Shown: positions 1 through 11,900 of the stretch, piece after piece | Position numbering within the stretch: position 1 is the first letter of the stretch | How the letters are laid out: each line of letters begins with the position of its first letter | Assembly: GCA_963580455.1 (NCBI GenBank) | Contig: OY756961.1 | Location: 16,039,001 to 16,103,000, forward strand | DNA from: Euonymus europaeus | Taxonomy: Eukaryota > Streptophyta > Magnoliopsida > Celastrales > Celastraceae | Reading direction: 5' to 3' | DNA: 64,000 nucleotides | Made by a program: the position numbers and the translations under genes | Notes under the pieces: generated by a model | The model's input: the letters and a program-made list of their open reading frames with translations, nothing else | The model's database searches: none | What the model was told of the DNA's origin: nothing

Positions 1-160
1 GGACCATCAAAGTTACTCGGTGTACAATTTTTATTGTTCTTATATGTCAAATTTTATGTGTATAAGCTTTATAGATTATTTCGATGCCAAAACACCAACT
101 TTCTTTGACAAATGGACAAACCCGTTAGAAGCTCCTCCATAGAGAGAGTTGAGCAACTTC
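1..160. repeat. Reference unit of the satellite, with landmarks
   Basis: Taking GGAC as unit position 1, landmarks in a typical unit are: a 3' hairpin arm AAGTTGCTC near 10-18; a T-run ACTTTTTATTG near 26-35; AAATTTTACGAGTATAAGCTT at about 49-68, with the AAGCTT (HindIII) palindrome at 63-68; ATTTCGATGCCAAAAC near 78-93; GACAAATGGACAAAAC near 107-122, an internal direct repeat of GACAAA; GCTCCTCCAT at 131-140; an AGAGAGAG run at 141-148; and the 5' hairpin arm GAGCAACTT at 151-159. CpG sites fall near 18, 57, 82, 123 and across the 160/1 junction. The choice of start is arbitrary. This first unit already carries variants (GTTACTCGG, ATGTGTATAAG, CTTTATAG). Confidence 0.9.
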
Positions 161-178
161 GGACTATCAAAGTTGCTC
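151..178. other. Perfect 9-bp inverted repeat, possible cruciform, one example of a recurring dyad
   Basis: GAGCAACTT at 151-159 is the exact reverse complement of AAGTTGCTC at 170-178, separated by 10 bases (160-169). The same dyad recurs in many units at the same place, sometimes weakened by one or two mismatches (GAGCGACTT, AAGTTTCTC, AAATTGCTC). It is the strongest symmetry I see in the unit. Known biology: short dyads are common in centromeric satellites and have been proposed to form cruciforms in centromeres lacking CENP-B. Whether this one extrudes is inference. Confidence 0.75.
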
Positions 179-1120
179 GGGATAGACTTTTTATTGTTCT
201 TCTATGTCAAATTTTACGAGTATAAGCTTCCTACATTATTTCGATGCCAAAACACCAACTTTCTATGACAAATGGACAAAGCCGTTAAAAGCTTCTCCAT
301 AGAGAGGGTTAGGCAACTTCGGAGCATCAAAGTTGCTCGGTGTACAATTTTTATTGTTCTCATATGTCAAATTTTTTGACTATAAGCTTCATAGATTATT
401 TCGATGCCAAAACACCAACTTTCTATGACAAATGGACAAAACCGTTAAGAGCTCCTCCATAGAGAGAGTTGAGCAACTTCGGATTATCAATGTTGCTCGA
501 AATAGACATTTTATTGTTCTTCTATGTCAAATTTTTTGAGTATAAGCTTCATAGATTATTTCGATGCCAAAACACCAACTTTCTATGACAAATGGACAAA
601 ACCGTTAAGAGCTCCTCCATAGAGAGAGTTGAGCAACTTCGGATTATCAAAGTTGCTCGAAATAGACATTTTATTGTTCTTCTATGTCAAATTTTACGAG
701 CATAAGCTTCCTCGATTATTTCGATGCCAAAACACTAACTTTCTATGACAAATGGACAAAACCGTTAAAAGCTCATCCATAGAGAGTGTTGAGTGACTTC
801 GAACCTTCAAAGTTGCTCGGTGTATAATTTTTATTGTTCTGATATGTCAAATTTTACGAGTATAAGCTTCATAGATTATTTCGATGCCAAAACACCAACT
901 TTCTATGATAAATGGACAAAACCGTTAAAAGCTCCTCCATAAAGAGAGTTGAGAAACTTCGAACCATCAAAGTTGGTTGGTGTACAATTTTTATTGTTCT
1001 CATATGTCAAATTTTACGAGTATAAGCTTCATTGATTATTTTGATGCCAAAACACCAACTTTCTATGATAAATGGACAAAACCGTTAAAAGCTCCTCCAT
1101 AGAGTGAGTTGAGAAACTTC

Positions 1121-3900
1121 GGACAATCAAAGTTGCTTGGTGTACAATTTTTATTGTTCTCATATGTCAAATTTTACGAGTATAAGCTTCATAGATTATT
1201 TCGATGCCAAAACACCAACTTTCTGTGACAAATAGACAAAACCATTAAGAGCACCTCCATAGAGAGAGTTGAGCAACTTCGGACTATCAAAGTTTCTCGG
1301 GATAGACTTTTTATTGTTCTCATATGTCAAATTTTACGAGTATAAGCATCATAGATTATTTCGATGCCAAAACAACAACTTTCAATGACAATTGGACAAA
1401 ACCGTTAAGAGCTCCTCCATAGAGATAGTTGAGCAACTTCGGACTATCAAAGTTTCTCGGGATAGACTTTTTATTGTTCGTCTATGATAAATTTTACGAG
1501 TATAAGCTTCCTAGATTATTTCGATGCCAAAACACCAACTTTCTATGACAAATCGTCAAAACCGTTAAAACCTCCTCCATAGAGAGAATTGAACAACTTC
1601 GGACCATCAAAATTGCTCTTTATACACTTTTTGTTCATCTATGTAAAATTTTACGAGTATAAGCTTCCTAGATTATTTCGATGCCAAAACACCAAATTTC
1701 TATGAAAAATAGACAAAACGGTTAAGAGCTTCTCCTTAGAGAGAGTTGAGGAACTTCGGACTATCAAAGTTTCTCGGGATAGACTTTTTATTGTTCTTCT
1801 ATGTTAAATTTTACGAGTATAAGCTTCCTAGATTATTTCGATGCCAAAACACCAACTTTCTATGACAAATGGACAAAACCGTTAAAAGCTCCTCTATAGA
1901 GAGTGTTGAGCGACTTCGGACCTACAAAATTGCTCGGTGTACAATTTTTATTGTTCTTATATGTCAAATTTTACGAGTATAAGCTTCATAGATTATTTCG
2001 ATGCCAAAACAACAACTTTCTATGAAAAATCGACAAAACCTTTAAAAGCTCCTCCATAGAGAGAGTTGAACAACATCGGAACATCAAAGTTGCTCGGTGT
2101 ACACTTTTTATTGTTCTTATATGTCAAATTTTATGACTATAAGCTTCATAGATTATTTCGATGCCAAAACACCAACTTTCTATGACAAATGGACGAAACC
2201 GTTAAAAGCTCCTCCATAGAGAGAGTTGAGCAACTTCGGACCATCAAAATTGCTCTATGTATACTTTTTATTGTTCTTCTATGTCAAATTTTACGAGTAT
2301 AATCTTCCTCGATTATTTCGATGCCAAAACACCAACTTTCTATGACAAATGGACAAAACCGTTAAAAGCTCATCCATAGAGAGTGTTGAGTGACTTCGGA
2401 CCTTCAAAGTTGCTCGGTGTATAATTTTTATTGTTCTTATATGTCAAATTTTACGAGTATAAGCTTCATAGATTATTTCGATGCCAAAACACCAACTTTC
2501 TATGATAAATGGACAAAACCGTTAAAAGCTCCTCCATAGAGTGAGTTGAGAAACTTCGGAGCATCAAAGTTGCTTGGTGTACAATTTTTATTGTTCTCAT
2601 ATGTCAAATTTTACGAGTATAAGCTTCATAGATTATTTCGATGCCAAAACACCAACTTTCTGTGACAAATGGACAAAACCATTAAGAGCTCCTCCATAGA
2701 GAGAGTTGAGCAACTTCGGACTATCAAAGTTTCTCGAGATAGACTTTTTATTGTTCTCATATGTCAAATTTTACGAGTATAAGCTTCATAGATTATTTCG
2801 ATGCCAAAACACCAACTTTCTATGACAAATGGACAAAACCGTTAAGAGCTCCTCCATAGAGATAGTTGAGAAACTTCGGACTATGAAAGTTTCTCGGGAT
2901 AGACTTTTTATTGTTCTTCTATGTTAAATTTTACGAGTATAATCTTCCTAGATTATTTCGATGCCAAAACACCAACTTTCTATGACAAATCGACAAAACC
3001 GTTAAAAGCTCCTCCATAGAGAGAGTTGAACAAGTTCGGACCATCAAAATTGCTCTTTATACACTTTTTATTGTTCTTCTATGTGAAATTTTACGAGTAT
3101 AAGCTTCCTAGATTATTTCGATGACAAAACACCAACTTTCTATGAAAAATAGACAAAACTGTTAAGAGCTCCTCCTTAGAGAGAGTTGAGGAACTTCGGA
3201 CTATCAAAGTTTCTCGGGATAGACTTTTTATTGTTCTTCTATGTTAAATTTTACGAGTATAAGCTTCCTAGATTATTTCGATGCCAAAACACCAACTTTC
3301 TATGACAAATGGACAAAACCGTTAAAAGCTCCTCCATAGAGAGTGTTGAGCAACTTCGGACCTACAAAATTGCTCGGTGTACAATTTTTATTTTTCATAT
3401 ATGTCAAATTTTACGAGTATAAGCTTCATAGATTATTTCGATGCCAAAACAACAACTTTTTATGACAAATCGACAAAACCGTTAAAAGCTTCTCCATAGA
3501 GAGAGTTGAACAACTTCGGAACATCAAAGTTGCTCGGTGTACACTTTTTATTGTTCTTATATGTCAAATTTTATGAGTATAAGCTTCATAGATTATTTCG
3601 ATGCCAAAACACCAACTTTCTATGACAAATGGACGAAACCGTTAAAAGCTCCTCCATAGAGAGAGTTGAGCAACTTCGGACCGTCAAAAGTGCTCTATGT
3701 ATACTTTTTATTGTTCTTCTATGTCAAATTTTACGAGTATAAGCTTCCTCGATTATTTCGATGCCAAAACACCAACTTTCTATGACAAATGGACAAAACC
3801 GTTAAAAGCTCATCCATAGAGAGTGTTGAGTGACTTCGGATCTTCAAAGTTGCTCGGTGTATAATTTTTATTTTTCATATATGTCAAATTTTACGAGTAT
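1121..3900. repeat. 9-unit higher-order repeat (about 1,440 bp), two tandem copies
   Basis: The order of unit variants from 1,121 repeats from 2,558: CTTGGTGTACAAT, then AGTTTCTCGGGATAGAC with CATATG, then a second TTTCTCGG unit, then AATTGCTCTTTATACAC, then GAGGAACTT with TTTCTCGGG, then GGACCTACAAAATTGC, then GGAACATC, then AATTGCTCTATGTATAC, then the TGTATAATTT unit. The offset is 1,437 bases before position 1,640 and 1,440 after it; the 3-base difference is explained by a 3-bp deletion in the unit starting at 1,601. The match fades near 3,900. The same nine-variant order returns at 20,941. Confidence 0.82.
1601..1757. repeat. 157-bp unit with a 3-bp deletion
   Basis: Between landmarks at 1,601 and 1,758 there are 157 bases. 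The segment TTTTTGTTCATCTATG replaces the usual TTTTTATTGTTCTTCTATG. The sister unit in the 9-unit HOR at 3,038 lacks the deletion, so it arose after the two copies separated or was lost from the sister by exchange. Confidence 0.85.
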
Positions 3901-6900
3901 AAGATTCCTAGATTATTTCGATGCCAAAACACCAACTTTCTATGAAAAATAGACAAAACCGTTAAGAGAGTTGAGGAACTTCGGACTATCAAAGTTTCTC
4001 GGGATAGACTTTTTATTATTCTTCTATGTTAAATTTTACGAGTATAAGCTTCATAGATTATTTCGATGCCAAAACACCAGCTTTCTATGAAAAATGGACA
4101 AAACCGTTAAAAGCTCCTCCATAGAGAGTGTTGAGCAACTTCGGACCTACAAAATTGCTCGGTGTACAATTTTTATTGTTCTTATATGTCAAATTTTACG
4201 AGTATAAGCTTCATAGATTATTTCGATGCCAAAACACAAACTTTTTATGACAAATGGACAAAACCGTTAAAAGCTCCTCCATAGAGACAGTTGAGCAACC
4301 TCGGACCATCAAAGTTGCTCGGTGTATAATTTTTATTGTTCTCATATGTCAAATTTTACGAGTATAAGCTTCATAGATTATTTCGATGCCAAAACACCAA
4401 CTTTCTATGACAAATGGACAAAACCGTTAAAAGCCCCTCCATAGAGAGAGTTGAGCAACTTCGGACTATCAAAGTTTCTCGGGATAGACTTTTTATTGTT
4501 CTTCTATGTTAAATTTTATGAGTATAAGCTTCCTAGATTATTCCGATGCCAAAACACCAACTTTCTATGACAAATCGACAAAACCGTTAAAAGCTCCTCC
4601 ATAAAGAGAATTGAGCAACTTCGGACCATCAAAATTGCCCTTTATACACTTTTTATTGTTCTTCTATGTGAAATTTTACGAGTATAAGCTTCCTAGATTA
4701 TTTCGATGCCGAAACACCAACTTTCTATAAAAAATAGACAGAACCGTTAAGAGCTCCTCCTTAGAGAGAGTTGAGAAACTTCGGACTATCAAAGTTTCTC
4801 GGGATATACTTTTTTTTGTTCTTCTATATTAAATTTTACGAGTATATGCTTCCTAGATTATTTCGATGCCAAAACACCAACTTTCTATGACAAATGGACA
4901 AAACCGTAAAAAGCTCTTCCATAGAGAGAGTTGAGCAACTTCGGACCATCAAAATTGCTCTATATAGATTATTTATTGTTCTTCTATGTCAAATTTTACG
5001 AGTATAAGCTTCCTAGATTATTTCGATGCCAAAACATCAACTTTCCATGACAAATGGACAAACCCGTTAAAAGCTCCTCCATAGGGAGTGTTGAGCGACT
5101 TCGGACCTTCAAAATTGCTCGGTGTACAATTTTTATGGTTCTTATATGTCAAATTTTATGAGTATAAGCTTCATAGATTATTTCGATGCCAAAACACCAA
5201 CTTTCTATGAAAAATGGACGAAATCGTTAAAAGCTCCTCCATAGAGAGAGTTGAGCAACTTCGGACCATCAAAATTGCTCTATGTATACTTTTTATTGTT
5301 CTTCTATGTCAAATTTAACGAGTATAAGCTTCCTAGATTATTTCGATGCCTAAACATTAACTTTCTATGACAAATGGACAAAACCGTTAAAAGCTCCTCC
5401 ATAGTGAGTGTTGAGCGACTTCGGACCTTCAAAGTTGCTCGGTTTACAATTTTTATTGTTCTTTTATGTCAAATTTTACGAGTATAAACTTCATAGATTA
5501 TTTCGATGCCAAAACACCAACTTTCTTTGACAAATGGACAAAACCGTTAGAAGCTCCTCCATAGAGAGAGTTAAGCAACTTCGGACTATCAAAGTTGTTC
5601 GGGAAAGACTTTTTATTGTTCTTCTATGTCAAATTTTATGAGTATAAGCTTCGTACATTATTTCGATGCCAAAACACCAACTTTCTATGACAAATGGACG
5701 AAACCGTTAAAAGCTCCTCCATAGAGAGAGTTGAGCAACTTCGGACCATCAAAATTGCTCTATGTATACTTTTTATTGTTCTTCTATGTCAAATTTTACG
5801 AGTATAAGCTTCCTCGATTAGTTCGATGCCAAAACACCAACTTTCTATGACAAATGGACAAAACCGTTAAAAGCTCCTCCATAGAGAGTGTTGAGCGACT
5901 TCGGACCTACTAAATTGCTCGGTGTACAATTTTTATTATTCTTATATGTCAAATTTTACGAGTATAAGCTTCATGGATTATTTCGATGCCAAAACAACAA
6001 CTTTCTATGACAAATCGACAAAACCGTTAAAAGCTCCTCCATAGAGAGAGTTGAACAACTTCGGAACATCAAAGTTGATCGGCGTTTACTTTTTATTGTT
6101 CTTATATGTCAAATTTTATGAGTATAAGCTTCATAGATTATTTCGATGCCAAAACACCAACTTTCTATGACAAATGGACGAAACCGTTAAAAGCTCCTCC
6201 ATAGAGAGAGTTGAGCAACTTCGGACCATCAAAATTGCTCTATGTATACTTTTTATTTTTCTTCTATGTCAAATTTTACGAGTATAAGCTTCCTCGATTA
6301 TTTCGATGCCAAAACACCAACTTTCTATGACAAATGGACAAAACCGTTAAAAGCTCATCCATAGAGAGAGTTGAGCAACTTCGGACCATCAAAAGTGCTC
6401 TATGTATACTTTTTATTGTTCTTCTATGTCAAATTTTACGAGTATAAGCTTCCTCGATTATTTCGATGCCAAAACACCAACTTTCTATGACAAATGGACA
6501 AAACCGTTAAAAGCTCATCAATAGAGAGTGTTGAGTGACTTCGGATCTTCAAAGTTGCTCGGTGTATAATTTTTATTTTTCATATATGTCAAATTTTACG
6601 AGTATAAGCTTCCTAGATTATTTTGATGCCAAAACACCAACTTTCTATGAAAAATAGACAAAACCGTTAAGAGCTCCTCCTTAGAGAGAGTTGAGGAACT
6701 TCAGACTATCAAAGTTTCTCGGGATAGACTTTTTATTATTCTTCTATGTTAAATTTTACGAGTATAAGCTTCCTAGATTATTTCGATGCCAAAACACCAA
6801 CTTTCTATGAAAAATGGACAAAACCGTTAAAAGCTCCTCCATAGAGAGTGTTGAGCAACTTCGGACCTACAAAATTGCTCGGTGTACAATTTTTATTGTT

Positions 6901-8960
6901 CTTATATGTCAAATTTTACGAGTATAAGCTTCATAGATTATTTCGATGCCAAAACACAAACTTTTTATGACAAATGGCAAAACCGTTAGAAGCTCCTCCA
7001 TAGAGACAGTTGAGCAACCTCGGACCATCAAAGTTGCTCGGTGTATACTTTTTATTGTTCTCATATGTCAAATTTTACGAGTATAAGCTTCATAGATTAT
7101 TTCGATGCCAAAACACCAACTTTCTATGACAAATGGACAAAACCGTTAAAAGCCCCTCCATAGAGAGAGTTGAGCAACTTCGGACTATCAAAGTTTCTCG
7201 GGATAGACTTTTTATTGTTCTTCTATGTTAAATTTTATGAGTATAAGCTTCCTAGATTATTTCGATGCCAAAACACCAACTTTCTATGACAAATCGACAA
7301 AATCGTTAAAAGCTCCTCCATAGAGAGAGTTGAGCAACTTCGGACCATCAAAATTGCCCTTTATACACTTTTTATTGTTCTTCTATGTGAAATTTTACGA
7401 GTATAAGCTTCCTAGATTATTTCGATGCCGAAACACCAACTTTCTATAAAAAATAGACAGAACCGTTAAGAGCTCCTCCTTAGAGAGAGTTGAGAAACTT
7501 CGGACTATCAAAGTTTCTCGGGATATACTTTTTTTTGTTCTTCTATATTAAATTTTACGAGTATATGCTTCCTAGATTATTTCAATTCCAAAACACCAAC
7601 TTTCTATGACAAATGGACAAAACCGTTAAAAGCTCTTCCATAGAGAGAGTTGAGCAATTTCGGACCATCAAAATTGCTCTATATAGACTATTTATTGTTC
7701 TTCTATGTCAAATTTTACGAGTATAAGCTTCCTAGATTATTTCGATGCCAAAACATCAACTTTCTATGACAAATGGACAAACCCGTTAAAAGCTCCTCCA
7801 TAGAGAGTGTTGAGCGACTTCGGACCTTCAAAATTGCTCGGTGTACAATTTTTATTGTTCTTATATGTCAAATTTTATGAGTATAAGCTTCATAGATTAT
7901 TTCGATGCCAAAACACCAACTTTCTATGAAAAATGGACGAAATCGTTAAAAGCTCCTCCATAGAGAGAGTTGAGCAACTTCGGACCATCAAAATTGCTCT
8001 ATGTATACTTTTTATTGTTCTTCTATGTCAAATTTTACGAGTATAAGCTTCCTAGATTATTTCGATGACAAAACATTAACTTTCTATGACAAATGGACAA
8101 AACCGTTAAAAGCTCCTCCATAGTGAGTGTTGAGCGACTTCGGACCTTCAAAGTTGCTCGGTTTACAATTTTTATTGTTCTTTTATGTCAAATTTTACGA
8201 GTATAAGCTTCATAGATTATTTCGATGCCAAAACACCAACTTTCTTTGACAAATGGACAAAACCGTTAGAAGCTCCTCCATAGAGAGAGTTAAGCAACTT
8301 CGGACTATCAAAGTTGTTCGGGAAATACTTTTTATTGTTCTTCTATGTCAAATTTTATGAGTATAAGCTTCGTACATTATTTCGATGCCAAAACACCAAC
8401 TTTCTATGACAAATGGACGTAACCGTTAAAAGCTCCTCCATAGAGAGAGTTGAGCAACTTCGGACCATCAAAATTGCTCTATGTATACTTTTTATTGTTC
8501 TTCTATGTCAAATTTTACGAGTATAAGCTTCCTCGATTAGTTCGATGCCAAAACACCAACTTTCTATGACAAAGGGACAAAACCGTTAAAAGCTCCTCCA
8601 TAGAAAGTGTTGAGCGACTTCGGACCTACTAAATTGCTCGTTGTACAATTTTTATTGTTCTTATATGTCAAATTTTACGAGTATAAGCTTCATGGATTAT
8701 TTCGATGCCAAAACAACAACTTTCTATGACAAATCGACAAAACCGTTAAAAGCTCCTCCATAGAGAGAGTTGAACAACTTCAGAACATCAAAGTTGATCG
8801 GCGTACACTTTTTATTGTTCTTATATGTCAAATTTTATGAGTATAAGCTTCATAGATTATTTCGATGACAAAACACCAACTTTCTATGACAAATGGACGA
8901 AACCGTTAAAAGCTGCTCCATAGAGAGAGTTGAGCAACTTCGGACCATCAAAGTTTCTCG
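3660..8960. repeat. 17-unit higher-order repeat (2,720 bp), two tandem copies
   Basis: Copy A (about 3,660-6,364) and copy B (about 6,365-8,960) share rare variants in the same order. These include AAAGTGCTC units (3,685 and 6,391), TATAATTTTTATTTTTCATATATG, AACACAAACTTTTTATG (4,233 and 6,953), GAGACAGTTGAGCAACCTC, TCTATAAAAAATAGACAGAAC, ATATTAAATTTTACGAGTATATG, and TAGTGAGTG units (5,402 and 8,121). The offset is 2,720, reduced to 2,705 before a 15-bp deletion in copy A and to 2,719 after a 1-bp deletion in copy B. The start and end were placed where the match fades, by eye. Most of copy B is continuous with the 8-unit expansion that follows. Confidence 0.88.
3838..3982. repeat. 145-bp unit with a 15-bp deletion
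   Basis: Landmarks at 3,838 and 3,983 are only 145 bases apart. The unit reads GTTAAGAGAGTTGAGG where its 17-unit partner near 6,665 reads GTTAAGAGCTCCTCC followed by TTAGAGAGAGTTGAGG. The missing 15 bases are bounded by AGAG on both sides, which suits slippage or microhomology-mediated loss. This is the shortest unit in the window. Confidence 0.88.
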
Positions 8961-11900
8961 GGATAGACTTTTTATTGTTCTCATATGTCAAATTTTACGA
9001 GTATAAGCGTCATAGATTATTTCGATGCCAAAACACCAACTTTCTATGACAAATGGACAAAACCGTTAAGAGCTCCTCCATAGAGAGAGTTGAGCAACTT
9101 CAGATTATCAAAGTTGCTCGAAATAGACATTTTATTGTTCTTCTATGTCAAATTTTACGAGGATAAGCTTCCTCGATTATTTCGATGCCAAAACACCAAC
9201 TTTCTATGACAAATGGACAAAACCGTTAAAAGCTCCTCCATAGAGAGAGTTGAGCAACTTCGGACCATCAAAATTGCCCTATGTATACTTTTTATTGTTC
9301 CTCTATGTCAAATTTTACGAGTATAAGCTTCCTAGATTATTTCGATGCCAAAACATTTACTTTCTATGACAAATGGACAAAACCGTTAAAAGCTCCTCCA
9401 TAGTGAGTGTTGAGCGACTTCGGACCTTCAAAGTTGCTCGGTTTACAATTTTTATTGTTCTTTTATGTCAAATTTTACGAGTATAAGCTTCATAGATTAT
9501 TTCGATGCCAAAACACCAACTTTCTTTGACAAATGGACAAAACCGTTAGAAGCTCCTCCATAGAGAGAGTTAAGCAACTTCGGACTATCAAAGTTGTTCG
9601 GGAAATACTTTTTATTGTTCTTCTATGTCAAATTTTATGAGTATAAGCTTCGTACATTATTTCGATGCCAAAACACCAACTTTCTATGACAAATGGACGT
9701 AACCGTTAAAAGCTCCTCCATAGAGAGAGTTGAGCAACTTCGGACCATCAAAATTGCTCTATGTATACTTTTTATTGTTCTTCTATGTCAAATTTTACGA
9801 GTATAAGCTTCCTCGATTAGTTCGATGCCAAAACACCAACTTTCTATGACAAAGGGACAAAACCGTTAAAAGCTCCTCCATAGAAAGTGTTGAGCGACTT
9901 CGGACCTACTAAATTGCTCGTTGTACAATTTTTATTGTTCTTATATGTCAAATTTTACGAGTATAAGCTTCATGGATTATTTCGATGCCAAAACAACAAC
10001 TTTCTATGACAAATCGACAAAACCGTTAAAAGCTCCTCCATAGAGAGAGTTGAACAACTTCAGAACATCAAAGTTGATCGGCGTACACTTTTTATTGTTC
10101 TTATATGTCAAATTTTATGAGTATAAGCTTCATAGATTATTTCGATGACAAAACACCAACTTTCTATGACAAATGGACGAAACCGTTAAAAGCTGCTCCA
10201 TAGAGAGAGTTGAGCAACTTCGGACCATCAAAGTTTCTCGGGATAGACTTTTTATTGTTCTCATATGTCAAATTTTACGAGTATAAGCGTCATAGATTAT
10301 TTCGATGCCAAAACACCAACTTTCTATGACAAATGGACAAAACCGTTAAGAGCTCCTCCATAGAGAGAGTTGAGCAACTTCAGATTATCAAAGTTGCTCG
10401 AAATAGACATTTTATTGTTCTTCTATGTCAAATTTTACGAGGATAAGCTTCCTCGATTATTTCGATGCCAAAACACCAACTTTCTATGACAAATGGACAA
10501 AACCGTTAAAAGCTCCTCCATAGAGAGAGTTGAGCAACTTCGGACCATCAAAATTGCCCTATGTATACTTTTTATTGTTCCTCTATGTCAAATTTTACGA
10601 GTATAAGCTTCCTAGATTATTTCGATGCCAAAACATTTACTTTCTATGACAAATGGACAAAACCGTTAAAAGCTCCTCCATAGTGAGTGTTGAGCGACTT
10701 CGGACCTTCAAAGTTGCTCGGTTTACAATTTTTATTGTTCTTTTATGTCAAATTTTACGAGTATAAGCTTCATAGATTATTTCGATGCCAAAACACCAAC
10801 TTTCTTTGACAAATGGACAAAACCGTTAGAAGCTCCTCCATAGAGAGAGTTAAGCAACTTCGGACTATCAAAGTTGTTCGGGAAATACTTTTTATTGTTC
10901 TTCTATGTCAAATTTTATGAGTATAAGCTTCGTACATTATTTCGATGCCAAAACACCAACTTTCTATGACAAATGGACGTAACCGTTAAAAGCTCCTCCA
11001 TAGAGAGAGTTGAGCAACTTCGGACCATCAAAATTGCTCTATGTATACTTTTTATTGTTCTTCTATGTCAAATTTTACGAGTATAAGCTTCCTCGATTAG
11101 TTCGATGCCAAAACACCAACTTTCTATGACAAAGGGACAAAACCGTTAAAAGCTCCTCCATAGAAAGTGTTGAGCGACTTCGGACCTACTAAATTGCTCG
11201 TTGTACAATTTTTATTGTTCTTATATGTCAAATTTTACGAGTATAAGCTTCATGGATTATTTCGATGCCAAAACAACAACTTTCTATGACAAATCGACAA
11301 AACCGTTAAAAGCTCCTCCATAGAGAGAGTTGAACAACTTCAGAACATCAAAGTTGATCGGCGTACACTTTTTATTGTTCTTATATGTCAAATTTTATGA
11401 GTATAAGCTTCATAGATTATTTCGATGACAAAACACCAACTTTCTATGACAAATGGACGAAACCGTTAAAAGCTGCTCCATAGAGAGAGTTGAGCAACTT
11501 CGGACCATCAAAGTTTCTCGGGATAGACTTTTTATTGTTCTCATATGTCAAATTTTACGAGTATAAGCGTCATAGATTATTTCGATGCCAAAACACCAAC
11601 TTTCTATGACAAATGGACAAAACCGTTAAGAGCTCCTCCATAGAGAGAGTTGAGCAACTTCAGATTATCAAAGTTGCTCGAAATAGACATTTTATTGTTC
11701 TTCTATGTCAAATTTTACGAGGATAAGCTTCCTCGATTATTTCGATGCCAAAACACCAACTTTCTATGACAAATGGACAAAACCGTTAAAAGCTCCTCCA
11801 TAGAGAGAGTTGAGCAACTTCGGACCATCAAAATTGCCCTATGTATACTTTTTATTGTTCCTCTATGTCAAATTTTACGAGTATAAGCTTCCTAGATTAT

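Noticed and set aside
58..75. TATAAGCTT as a TATA-type promoter in each unit
   Set aside because: The match is short and part of an AT-rich satellite consensus. Without a coding target, initiator or transcript evidence it cannot be called a promoter, although satellite transcription is possible.
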